Shown here one piece after another: positions 22,459 through 32,438 of a stretch of 64,000 nt of DNA. Under the pieces are notes generated by a model that saw only the letters and a program-made list of their open reading frames with translations, made no database searches and had not been told where the DNA came from. Positions within the stretch are counted from its first letter, which is position 1. The number at the start of each line of letters is the position of its first letter. The DNA comes from Fallopia convolvulus. Lineage: Eukaryota > Streptophyta > Magnoliopsida > Caryophyllales > Polygonaceae. Where the stretch lies: NCBI GenBank assembly GCA_964016875.1, contig OZ024719.1:27533877-27597876 (forward strand), in the 5' to 3' direction. A program made the position numbers and the translations under genes.

Positions 22459-24151
22459 TTCAGCTTTTGAGAGTTACTTCTTTTCTGCTTTAAAGATGTT
22501 GTAAGTTTTTCTGTTTTCTTTTCTTTTTCTTTTCTATTCTTTTCTTCTGCTTATTTTTATTACAGTGGGCAAACTATAATTTTAAGTATGGGGTGGGAAA
22601 GGGTAGAAAACTTGTGTCTTGTTTGTTTTATGTGTCTTGTGTGTTTTAAGTAGTTCTTTTCATTAAAAAACAAAAATCACAAAAAATTGAAAATTTTAAA
22701 AATTTCAAAAAAGAAGAAGATAGTTTTAGAATGGGTAGATACCCTTTTCTTATGGTTCTATGATAGTAGTTGCTAGCATGATCATATAATTCCTTGCAAG
22801 CATGTCTTTGATATTATAGCCTGATGCTTGATATAAAATTGTTTTTATGGAGGAATAACATTTGATGAAACTGAGCATGTATACTTTTTAGCATAAGTGA
22901 TGCAATCCAACAAATAATTACCTTGTGAGTTATTTTTGGCCTTATAGGAAGACCATAAAAAATCCCTCTTCTTTTCTTGTGTGATTTACTCTCTTTATGT
23001 ATATTATCTCTTGGAATTGTGATGGTTATCTATTTCTTGAGGCTTATATAAGATTTTATAGTTCATTAGTTGTGAAAATCATATGATAGAGAACTTATTT
23101 TTCATAAGCCCTGTTAATCCCTATCCACCCTTATATTATCCTCCTTTTGACAACTAATTTAAGCCTTAAGCCTTTTATTTTTAGCTCCACAAAAATTGTT
23201 CCCTAGCCGAGATAAGCTTGACCCTATCCGGGGATTAGGACTTAGATTGGAGAGGATTGTTTTTGTTGAGTGATATGTTGTAATTGGTTTGAAAATTAAG
23301 GGTAGATTGGAAGTCTTTTGTTTTGTTTTGTAAAAATATCTCTTGGTAAGAAAGGATGCACAAAAGAAATTTGTGTTGAAAAAATAAAGAGAAGACGAGT
23401 ACATGATGAAGCTCGTTAACGACCTAATTGGTTCGTTAACGAGGCTGCGAGAAAGAAAATGAAAATGAGCTGAAAAATATAAAGAATAAGAGAAGTAAGA
23501 TGTGCATTTGTGTTTGAAAGATAGGCCAGAGATTCTTTTGAGTATGTTTTATGAGACATTCTAAGGATATGTTGGGTGAGTGAAAGAAAAGTGCATAATG
23601 TTTGAGAGAGTTAGGTATATTGCTGTTTTTAAGGAGTTTTTGGTGATTTATGTGAGTTTTTAGGAGTCTTTGATTCCCGGATATTATTAGCACCACATAA
23701 CCAAAAATATTTCCATGCCTATTTGTTTTTTACCAAGCCCCGTTACAACCCGGCCGAATGGGAACTTCTATGAAGTTTTTCATTGAGCCTAAGTTCTCTT
23801 GATGATTTTTTTGCTTGTTTTGACAAATCTTAGGTGGAGAGTTTGGTGATATAAGTTCCAATTTCTATGAGTTTTTGCATATAAGATGAGTTGAGAGATT
23901 GAATTTATAAGCCTAAACACTTGAGAGTTGAGTGAAACACATCTATCCCTTGAGAGGTTGGATTGTATTTGCTTATGTCTATATTAGTGTTTATATATGT
24001 GTGATGACGTTAATAGTCATTTGCTATTTCCTGCTATGGTTTTGATGTTGCTTTTTAGTTGATGGCAATTTGCTTGATGAGCATGTTTGGTTTGGTTTTG
24101 ATATTGTTTAGTGATTGCTTGAGGACAAGCAAGTCTATGTATGGGGTATTT
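22459..24151 (+). other. Element B 3' non-coding region
   Basis: It begins with a second AAGTATGGGGT at 22584, has a CGTTAACG pair at 23414/23434, and ends with the hairpin and polypurine tract before the 3' LTR. No ORF of note; the remainder shows no recognisable feature. Confidence 0.7.
24115..24151 (+). promoter_or_regulatory. Hairpin plus polypurine tract, element B
   Basis: TTGCTTGAGGACAAGCAA (7-bp perfect stem, AGGA loop; 24115-24132) is followed by GTATGGGGTATTT and the LTR start. The purine tract primes plus-strand synthesis. The same block precedes the 3' LTR of element C. Confidence 0.75.
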
Positions 24152-25639
24152 TGATATTTATGTTTTTAGTGTAGTTGTGTGTTTCTTAGTTTGTTTAGTT
24201 TTAGTTTTAGTAGTTTTTAGAGTTAGTTTTGTGTGTTTTTGGATAAGTTTGCATATTTTGTGAAAAGTATGGAAGCTACTCCGTTTTGTGTCTTTTTGTA
24301 AGTTTTGAGCAGGAAAGAGCGCTTTTAAAAGCTGAATTGAAGTGTTGTGGTAGAGGTCGGAAGAACATGAAGATAATGAAGCAAAGTCGAAGCTTTAAGT
24401 GAAGAAGAGTTGGAGAAAGCCAAATCCCAGGCTCGTTAATGAACCTATGAAGGGTCGTTAACGAGGTATAAAGATAGAACTTTTCGGTGAATTTTGTGAT
24501 TCCTACCGACCCTGTGCGGAGGTCGTTAACGAAGGCTCCGTGTCGGTAGAGTTTTAACTGATTTTAGGGTTGTTATATCTTTTATCTTTTATCATGTTAT
24601 CTTTTAGGGTTAGTTTTTTATCTTTTAGTATTTTTAATAAGATAGCTTTTTAGATAGATTAGTTTCTTTATAAATACACTTGTTCCCTCTTTAGTTTTAA
24701 TATCATCGGTCGTTCAAGTAAGGAGGGAGAAAAGTTAGAGAACCGATATTCAGAGGACGAGAGACGAGAGAGAAGATAATGAGCTGGTTCGTTCGAGAGA
24801 AGAGCTAGGATTGTTAATCGGATTTGCTCGGGGTTTTTGTTCTGTGTTTTCGGTTTCTTCAGGATATTGTAAGACGATATTTCTCTTATTAATTTTAAGT
24901 AAGATTGTTTTGATTTTAATGTTTTCTCTTGTTAAAGTTGTTTCCTTTATTACCATGAGTAGTGAGTAGTTTTCCCATCTTGGGTCGGGGTTGAAACCCG
25001 ACATAGTTATGCATGTTTGATGAGTGAGTTGATGTTTTGAATGCCTTTTATCTGTTTTTTAGATTGGTTGTTGTGCTTTTGCTTAGACGATAGTCGAATT
25101 AATTTGAGTTTGCAATTTGATCGAAAGATAAAGTTGTTGACTTGAAGGTTGATATTGTTCGATTACGAAAGTTTCGAGTTTTGGATCCAAAAGAAGTGAT
25201 TGAGTGAATTGATTTATGAGAATTGATTGATTTGCTTGCTAGTCAGCGAAAGTTGATGAATTTATCTCTTTAAAGTCATAATCTTTATCTTCTTGTGAGT
25301 TTATATGCATGGCTATGTTGTGGTAACCCTTGTCCTAGATTTTTATTCTTAATTGAGTTTGCATTCGTTACATTCGTTATCGAGTTAGTTCCTCGGTACC
25401 GAACCTAAATTTAGGTCGTTATTTTTGTGATTCGTAGTGTTACCCAGGTTCGTTAACGACCTTGACAAAGTCGTTAACGAGGTTGGTCGTGTGTGTTTTT
25501 GTGTTGTTTTGCTTGTTTTTCCTGTTTTTAGTAGTTGATAGACAAACAACCGTGCTTCCCGTGGAACGATCCTGACTTCGCTATACTCGGCGGGGTCTTG
25601 ACTTATAAATTTATTTGTTGTCAAGAAACCCTCTCAACG
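24152..25639 (+). repeat. 3' LTR of element B
   Basis: 1488 bp starting TGATATTTATG. It has intact CGTTAACG at 24456, 24524, 25451 and 25472, including the copy mutated in the 5' LTR near 14093. The terminal base is G instead of A, next to the AAAAG duplication. Confidence 0.9.
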
Positions 25640-25644
25640 AAAAG

Positions 25645-26580
25645 TGCTTCCCAACCATGAAGCGGAACAATCTGAAGAAGAGATTGAGCAACATTGAACA
25701 ACAGGCTGGTGACAGCTTTTCATGAGTACCATGATCTATTCAAGAGGTTGTGTGCTAGTTGTCCTTACCACGAGTACTCCAATCATGACTTGGTTCTTTA
25801 TCTCAATTCAGGTTTACTTGATGATGAACGTCGGATGGTGAACGAAGCATTTGGTGGTTAGGTTCTTGTGGAGGTTTACTTGATGAAGACACTTGCTGCA
25901 ACTCTTAAGCTATTTTCTGAACTCTCTGAGAGATCAAGGCAATTCAGCATGAGGTTAGGTTCTTGTGGAGTTATTCCTCATCTTTTGCCTTACATTTTGA
26001 AGTGTCGAGGTTGAAGGATATGATGAAGAGGTTCATGCTGCAAGGAACCCCTCAACAAGTTCATGACTGTGGGATTTGTGTTGATGCAATCATGTTACAG
26101 ATGCTTGTCTCCAACTTTAAGAGCCAAAACCTGAGGTTAATGATGTAGGAGGTTTGAGACCTCTTCGACCTTGCTATGATCCCTACTCCACCACTTACAA
26201 TCTAGGGTGGAAAGATCATCCGAACTTTAGATATGGGAATCGGTCTCAATACCTTCAATAGGGAGGTTTGCAACAATTGAAGCAACCATATGCTCCTCGA
26301 CCTCAAGTACAAAACCAGAATCCCTCCATGTCAGCTGAGGAGATGATCAAAAGCCTTGCATCCACTATTGGCCAAATTCATCAAGTGACAAAAGCTAGTA
26401 TTAACAACTTGGAAAATCAAATTGGCCAAATATCTAGTGCTCGGAGTAAATTCAAAGCAAGAGACTAGGGGGAATTGCCTTCCCAAACGGTGATCAACCC
26501 GAGAGAAAATGTTAGTGTTGTCACATTGAGAAGTGGAAGAGAGTTGATTATGGACACTCATGTTGAAATAAAAAGAATTG
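25645..26580 (+). pseudogene. Element A gag, second part
   Basis: This continues gag from 13716. CFPTMKRNNLKKRLSNIEQQ and FHEYHDLFKRLCASCP are the second half of the capsid. Degenerate sequence follows, then MSAEEMIKSLASTIGQIHQV, then LENQIGQISSARSKF, and a VVTLRSGREL motif near 26520. Many stops and frameshifts interrupt it. Just after LRSG, at 26620-26705, come three decayed CGATCG-type boxes, the place where B and C carry their own boxes. There is no recognisable protease after it. Confidence 0.75.
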
Positions 26581-26799
26581 AATGAAAAAGATGCGGAAGT
26601 TTAGGAAAATGAGGATCCCGATGAACCGCGATTGTAGGGGACGAGCCATGAGCTCGGGGTTGACACGGTGAAAAACCGCGACCGGAGTTATGAGAGTCGC
26701 GATCACAATACAAATGGAGACAAATTGCAAGCACGGGCCTCCAACCACCATTGCGGCACTAATGATGAACCAAAGACGAATAATGTTCATTCTAAATTT

Positions 26800-27270
26800 C
26801 TTCTACTCGGTTCCCAAAAGCAAATTTCGCCTCATGGTTGAGCAAGGCATTATGTTAGGTCATATTTTTTCATCCAGGCAGGGGTATTGAGGTCGATAAG
26901 GCAAAGATTGACATCATTCAGTCTTTACCTTATCCTACTAATGTGCGTGAAGTGCATTCCTTTCTAGGCCATGCAAGTTTTTATCGCATCTTTATTAAGG
27001 ACTTTTCAAAGATCTCATCCCCTTTGTGTGAACTATTGAAGAAGGAGGTGACCTGTGACTTCAATGAAGAGTGTAAGAAGGCATTTTATGAGTTGAAAGC
27101 GCGTCATTCAGGCTCTTGACTGTTCTCATCCCTTTGAGATAATGTGTGATGCAAGTGACTATGATGTGGGGGCAGTTCTTGGATGAAAATAAGGGAGAAC
27201 GTCTCATGTGATTCACTACGCCTCCATGACCTTGAATGGAGCACACAAAACTATTGGTATTTGTCTTCCA
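26800..27270 (+). pseudogene. Element A reverse transcriptase/RNase H remnant
   Basis: Athila pol is recognisable from the end of the palm to RNase H: MVEQGIMLGHIFSSR, VDKAKIDIIQSLPYPTNVRE, SFLGHASFYRIFIKDFSKIS, and FEIMCDASDYDVGAVLG. The catalytic fingers and palm are missing upstream, so the fragment joins directly to gag-linker sequence. Frameshifts near 26880 and 27105 and a TGA near 27184 break it. It proves element A once had pol, unlike B and C. Confidence 0.75.
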
Positions 27271-27289
27271 AGTCTGGATTTGCATTTGA

Positions 27290-27755
27290 TTCATTAAAGT
27301 GTTGATAATTGGAATCTGATCAAGGCAATATCATCATGTATATATATTTTCTAGTCAATTTGAAAACTTGATTTAGTGTTTATACCTTCCAAGGAATGTT
27401 TGAAATTCATTGGTTGTGAATTTGAATCTTTATATTATGATTTCAGTGCCTCAACTCAAGAAGATATTGACAGTGTTGTTGATGTCTTTGACAAAAAAAA
27501 AGAAGGTTGAGCTTCATCAATAAAGATATTGCAACGTGCTTGCTATCATAGAAACGTTTTGTGATTTGGATAGATTCCTTTTGATGGCTTTTGACATTGG
27601 AGGCATTAAGAAGGCATCTATCTCAACCATTACCTTCTATTTTCGTTGTTGATTTTTTTGATGTTGTTGTCTTATGAAGCCTTTAAGTGCCATGGTTTAA
27701 GTTATCTATATACACTTTGTTGTGCTAATTTTTTTATAAGGACAGAGATTAGAGG
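27290..27755. other. Unassigned DNA
   Basis: AT-rich sequence with no open frame of note. A plus-strand reading near 27400-27510 (FIGCEFESLYYDFSAS) looks vaguely protein-like, but I cannot match it to a family. Confidence 0.3.
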
Positions 27756-28100
27756 GACCACTATTGGGATATGGCCCGCCCTAGAGCATCCTTATGGATG
27801 AAGCCCTAGAGGCTTGGATCACTAGCGAGAGGAAACATGGAGACTCGACGGAAGGAGCAAACAATGAAGTCTGCCACGGAGTTGACATCACGAAACACGT
27901 GGGAGATACATCAACTCTAAAAATGGGCCAGTAGGCAGAGGATGTCGGATTTGATCAACTCAATCTCCCAAGGAGAGCTCCAATCGCCATGCATTGTCTT
28001 TCATCTTGCGGCCGGTATCAGTAAGCATTTTCATAGAGGATATGACCAACCGACAAGTTGGAGGTTGTCTCCCTCGATCTGAAGACGGGGAATACCACGT
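27756..28100 (-). pseudogene. LINE-type RNase H (RVT_3-like) remnant
   Basis: On the minus strand, with stops, the order is RLQIEGDNLQLV, then PWEIELIKSDILCLL, then SWCISHVFRDVNSVADFIV. This matches the plant LINE RNase H pattern of an E-G-D-N/S-L strand, a P-W-x-I helix, and an H-V-x-R-x-x-N-x-x-A-D end. It is the 3' end of a non-LTR element or a related RNase H pseudogene. The insertion of element D follows immediately. Confidence 0.6.
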
Positions 28101-28112
28101 TGGGTGGCCTCA

Positions 28113-28976
28113 TGATGCGTCCCTCGTTTGGGATGCCTCGGATCGAACGGTGGCTTGAGTATTAGGTCTCCAATTATGCGGCGGAAGGCTTTGAATGGAT
28201 TGAATTCGGAATGAACAATGGAGAAAACCGAGAGCTTTGATTGATAGTATCGTAATGGCGCAAGCATGAGAGTATAATAAGGAGCAAACCTCTACTTTAT
28301 TAAACCCTAATGTGCGCTAATCAAAAACATAGGCCTAATCTCCCTTATATAGAGAGGCGGCTGAATAAAAACTAGAGAAACCCTAAAAAGGAGGCGGCGC
28401 ACCTAGGGCTAGCGTGCAAGCTAGAGGCCCAACGGCGCGATCCATATGTGTGCGGCGCAAGGCCCATTAATAAGCTTCTAAATGCATAAAACTAACAATA
28501 GTAATGTTCTATAATAGAAAGTATGCAAAAAACTACTAAAAATGGATAGGTCGTCCGTGACCGTGCCGGGAGTGTCATGACAAGGCTGTCGCGACGCTGG
28601 CAAGGCTGGGACTCGGCGCTGGCGAAGTCATGGCACGACGCCGGGCGCTGGCGCGGACGCTGGCGAGGGCGCTGGCACGAGGGTCTCGTGAACCTCAAAA
28701 GGCGATCCATGGCACGGTGCAAGGCTCGGGTCCGACGGTGGCAAGGGGTTGGAGGTTGTCCCCGTTGACCCGAGTTGAGGTTCCTCGACGCCGAGGACGC
28801 ACAAGGTTGTGTGCGTCGGCGCGGCGAGGGGCTCGCCTTGGCCTGCGGAGAGGCGCACCACGAGAGATCGTGTTGCGTCTTGGATTGCTCGAGTTCTGGC
28901 ACGAGTGATGGGGCCATCCGAGCGAAGTGTGAATGCGTCGTCCTCTTGGCTAGCATCCATGATGGGGGTCGCATCA
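28113..28976 (-). repeat. 3' LTR of element D
   Basis: 864 bp on the minus strand from TGATGCGACC to GGGACGCATCA. It is 24 bp shorter than the 5' LTR because of two fewer 12-bp GCGCTGGCGAGG units. The pol ORF extends into it from 28976 to 28628. TATATAAGG on the minus strand near 28352 is a plausible promoter. Confidence 0.88.
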
Positions 28977-31900
28977 CCCTCCCCCACTTGGTTGGGAAAC
29001 GTCCCCATTTCCTCATAAGCGGGTGCAACGTAGGGGGAGAGCTCGGCGACATTAAATGTGGAGTGCACGGAATGCTTGCCTTCGATGTCGATCTTGTAGG
29101 CGTTGTCCCCGATTCGTTCCAAGACTCGAAAGGGTCCATCGCCACGTTGGTGAAGCTTCTTCTTCCTTGAATCCAGAAACCTGTCCTTCCGAAGATGGAG
29201 CCACACGAGATCCCCGGGGTTGAAAATCATGCGTTTCTGACCCTTTTTGTGTTGTGCCTCGTACTGAGTGGCTCGGCGCTCCAATTGAGCTCTAGTCCGC
29301 TCGTGCAATTTGCGGATGGCGTCGACGCGGTTCGAGGCATCGATGTGCTCGCTGTTCTTCAAAGGCCGAGGGGTAAGATCCATGGGAGAGTGGGGGTTGA
29401 GGTCGTAGACAATCTCGAACGGCGTCATCTTGGTGGCCGAGTGTTTGGACCTGTTGTAAGCAAACTCAACAAATGGTATTAGATCCTCCCACCGGCGTGG
29501 GTTATTTTTTAGCACCGTCCGAAGAAGGGTGCCCAGGGTCCGATTGGTCACCTCAGTCTGACCATCGGTTTGGGGATGATACGAAGTAGAAAAGAGTAAT
29601 TGTGTACCTAGCTTGCCCCAAAGCGTTCTCCAAAAATGGCTACAAAATTTCATGTCTCGATCACTAACAATAGTGCGAGGCACGCCATGTAATTTCACGA
29701 CATGCTCAAAGAACAAGTTGGCGATTTCAGTCGCATTGTTGTTCCCTTTACATGGCACGAAGTGAGCCATCTTGGAGAAACGGTCCACAATTACGAAGAT
29801 CGAATCTTTACCACTCCTAGACATCGGAAGACCCGTGATAAAATCCATAGAGAGATCTTCCCACGGAGTATCCGGTATTGGCAACGGTGTATAAAGGCCA
29901 TGAGGTTGGAACCTCGATTTAGCAGTTTGGCACGACACACAACCCCGGCAATACTTGTGAACGTCCGAAGCCATGTGTGGCCAAAAGAAGTGTTCACGAA
30001 GTGCCGCTAGGGTTTTGGCTATGCCAAAGTGGCCTCGGCCATCATGAGGCCGGAATGCAAAGCTTCCCGGCTCGGTAGAGATATCCATTGTCCAAAAAGA
30101 AGGACTCATGGATTCGACTTTGCTCAAGGTTCTCCATGATCAGTTTAAAATACGGATCAAGCAAATACAACTCCTTAATCAAGGGGAACCCTAGCAAATT
30201 GGCCTGAAGTTGAGTTAAAAGCACATACCTGCGTGACAGAGCGTCTGCCACGACATTCTCTTTCCCTTTTTTGTGGGCGATGATATACGGAAAAGTTTCC
30301 ATAAACTCCACCCACCAAGCAAGGGTCGCATGGTCCGTGTGAATAACGAACTCACTTGGCCATAAATAGTGCTTCCATGTCTTAAGAACTCGAATAAGCG
30401 CGTACAACTCCTTATCATACGTCGGGTAATTGAGAGTCGCCCCCGTTAATTTCTCACTAAAATATGCAATGGGGCGTCTCTCTTGAAGGAGTACGCCGCC
30501 TACGCCATAGTCGGAGGCGACGCACTCGATCTCAAAGCGCTTAGTGAAGTCTGGCAATTGCAAGACCGGAGCGCAACATAACGCATCTTTTAAGGCCTGA
30601 AAGGCGGCCTCATGAATCGGCATCCACTTGATTGTGGTTGCCTTCTTGGTGAGGTTGTGGAGTGGTCCGGCGATGGAACTAAAGTCCTTGACGAATCGCC
30701 AATAGAACCCTGCGAGCCCTAAGAAGGATCGAACCATCATCGGGGTCGTAGGGGTGGGCCACTCTCGGATGGCGCGGATCTTGTCGTCATCCACTTTCAG
30801 CCCATCCTTGGACACGACGAACCCAAGAAAATTCGTCGTGTCCGTGCAAAACGAACACTTGTCCAAGTTTACAAACAAAGAATGTTCGCGAAGGCACTCT
30901 AACACCAACCTAAGGTGCCTCGCGTGAGAATCTAAGTCCTTAGAAAAACCAAAATGTCGTCAAAATAGACAACAACAAAACGTCCTAGAAATTTACGAAA
31001 AACAAAATTCATTAACCGCATAAAATTACTAGGGGCGTTTGTCAAACCAAAAGGCATGACAAGCCATTCGTACAAACCATGTTTGGTTTTAAATGCGGTC
31101 TTCCACTCGTCGCCTTCATGCATCCGGATTTGGTGGTATCCGCTCCGGAGATCGATCTTTGAAAACAAGGCGGCGCCGTGGAGCTCATCTAGAACATCAT
31201 CGAGCCTTGGAATCGGATGCCTGTACTTCACTGTGATTTGATTTATGGCTCGGCATTCGACGCACATACGCCACGAACCATGTTTCTTTGGCACGAGGAT
31301 GACCGACACCGCGCAAGGGATCAAGGTCCCGGACGAATCCCTTGTCCATCAAGTCTTGAACTTGGCGTTGAAGCTCCTCGGTTTCCCTTGGTGAAGTCCT
31401 ATAAGCTGCTCGATTCGGAAGGGAGGCACCTGGCACGAGGTCGATCTTGTGCTCGAGCCCTCGGATCGGCGACAAGCCCTTCGGAAGCTCATCCGGCATG
31501 ATGTCTTCGAACTCCTTCAAAATAGACAAAATAGAAGAAGGGAGTGAAGAATTCTCAGATTTATAATTAATTGAAAGAAGGGGAACAAGAATGAAACAAG
31601 AAAGACTCCCCTGAATGGACTTCTCGATGTCCCGACGCCTAGCTAAGAGAAGACGATCCTGGCATGTGCCTAGCAAGGGTGGCTCGGCGTCGGTGCTCGT
31701 CCGATCAGCTTCTAGGGCGATTTTTGGATATGTTGTAGCCCCTGGATTTTGAGGAAGATTTCCCCTGGAAACGCCGTGAAACTCGTCCCGTAGCTCCTGG
31801 AATCCGAGTTTTCGTGCAGCGACAGCGTGTTGCGCGACGCTAGGAGGTGCATTCGGCGACCCTTTGCTCATATTGGTTTCCCCTGGGCGTTTTTTGTGCA

Positions 31901-32360
31901 GAGCTGGTGGAAACTCAATTTTGAGGGGTTGGGAACTTGGAACGCCGATAGAATCATTCGAAATTTGTTTGAGGCCTCGGTTATCAAAATCTGCGGCGTT
32001 CGGCGCGTTGCCGATTCCTCTCGACGCAAACTGTCGGCCTGCCTCCAACTTCTCTCGGCGTTTTTGATCTTGATCATCAAGGGACCTATTTTTAGAAGGA
32101 TTGGCACCAGGAACGCCTACAAAATTTGCAATGTTGCTCTCGGACGCCGCTGGCGTCGTTTTTGGCGCGCCGGTGCCGCTGTCGTTAGCTTTCTTTCGTT
32201 TCCTTTCGGCTTCATCCTGTAGAGCTTCACTAGGCGACATAGGTAAGAGAGTCACGTGCTTCCCGTGGTAATTGAACATGTAAGTGTTCAAATACCCGTT
32301 GTGAAGCACGCGACGATCGTATTGCCATGGGCGCCCCAACAAGAGGTGTGTGGCGTCCAT
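28628..32360 (-). pseudogene. Element D pol: protease end, reverse transcriptase, RNase H, integrase
   Basis: From 32360 downwards: MDATHLLLGRPWQYD, then HKIDLVPGASLPNRAAYR before reverse transcriptase. That domain has VILVPKKHGSWRMC, FSKIDLRSGYHQIRM, PFGLTNAP and an intact VVVYFDDILVF. RNase H follows (CVASDYGVGGVLLQ, HTDHATLAWW). Integrase (30127-28628) keeps H-D-G-R-G-H and CRGCVSCQ for the zinc domain, and the DDE residues in SMDFITGLP, VSDRDMKF and TDGQTEVTNRT. It ends with GDGPFRVLERIGDNAYKIDI and an acidic tail inside the LTR. Defects: a frameshift near 31325, a one-base loss in a T-run right after the FDDILVF box near 30940, and a small deletion/frameshift at 30045-30060 before the zinc domain. 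It is close to intact otherwise. Confidence 0.88.
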
Positions 32361-32438
32361 TGGCGTTACGTCACATAAAATTGAATCCGAGTATTGACCA
32401 ATAGAAAAGGTGAAGATTACCTATTTGTCGACCTAATC

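Larger units (their letters stand above)
13717..25639 (+). mobile_element. Athila-like element B: gag-protease plus ATHILA-type ORF, no pol
   Basis: Two LTRs of about 1.49 kb (13717-15207 and 24152-25639) bracket gag-protease (15418-19313) and an ATHILA-type ORF (20917-22458). AAAAG flanks both ends (13712-13716 and 25640-25644), and the sixth base G is also shared. The last base of the 3' LTR is G where the 5' LTR has A. A solo LTR of the same family sits in gag. Neither the 1.6 kb between protease and ORF nor the 1.7 kb after the ORF contains reverse transcriptase, RNase H or integrase motifs, so the element lacks pol entirely. Removing the solo LTR gives about 10.4 kb. Its noncoding and coding DNA is full of CGTTAACG boxes. 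Confidence 0.85.
11810..27290 (+). mobile_element. Old Athila-like Ty3 element A, host of nested insertions
   Basis: A decayed element consisting of an LTR (about 11810-13154), an Athila-type primer site (13160-13177), gag split at 13716/25645 by element B, and a short reverse transcriptase/RNase H relic (about 26800-27270). Reading gag across the B insertion restores one continuous protein segment, with AAAAG repeated on both sides. No 3' LTR is recognisable. It is the oldest layer of this part of the window. Confidence 0.7.

Noticed and set aside
26620..26705. Boxes in element A treated as intact
   Set aside because: None is a perfect palindrome here except short CGATCG cores, so the link to B and C rests on position and spacing only.
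27290..27755. Host gene exon near 27400-27510
   Set aside because: The reading is short, broken and matches no family I know, so I left it unassigned.
28577..29170. Overlapping plus-strand open frames opposite element D pol and LTR
   Set aside because: They are shadows of the minus-strand integrase and of GC-rich LTR repeats. They have no recognisable domain and repeat in the other LTR.
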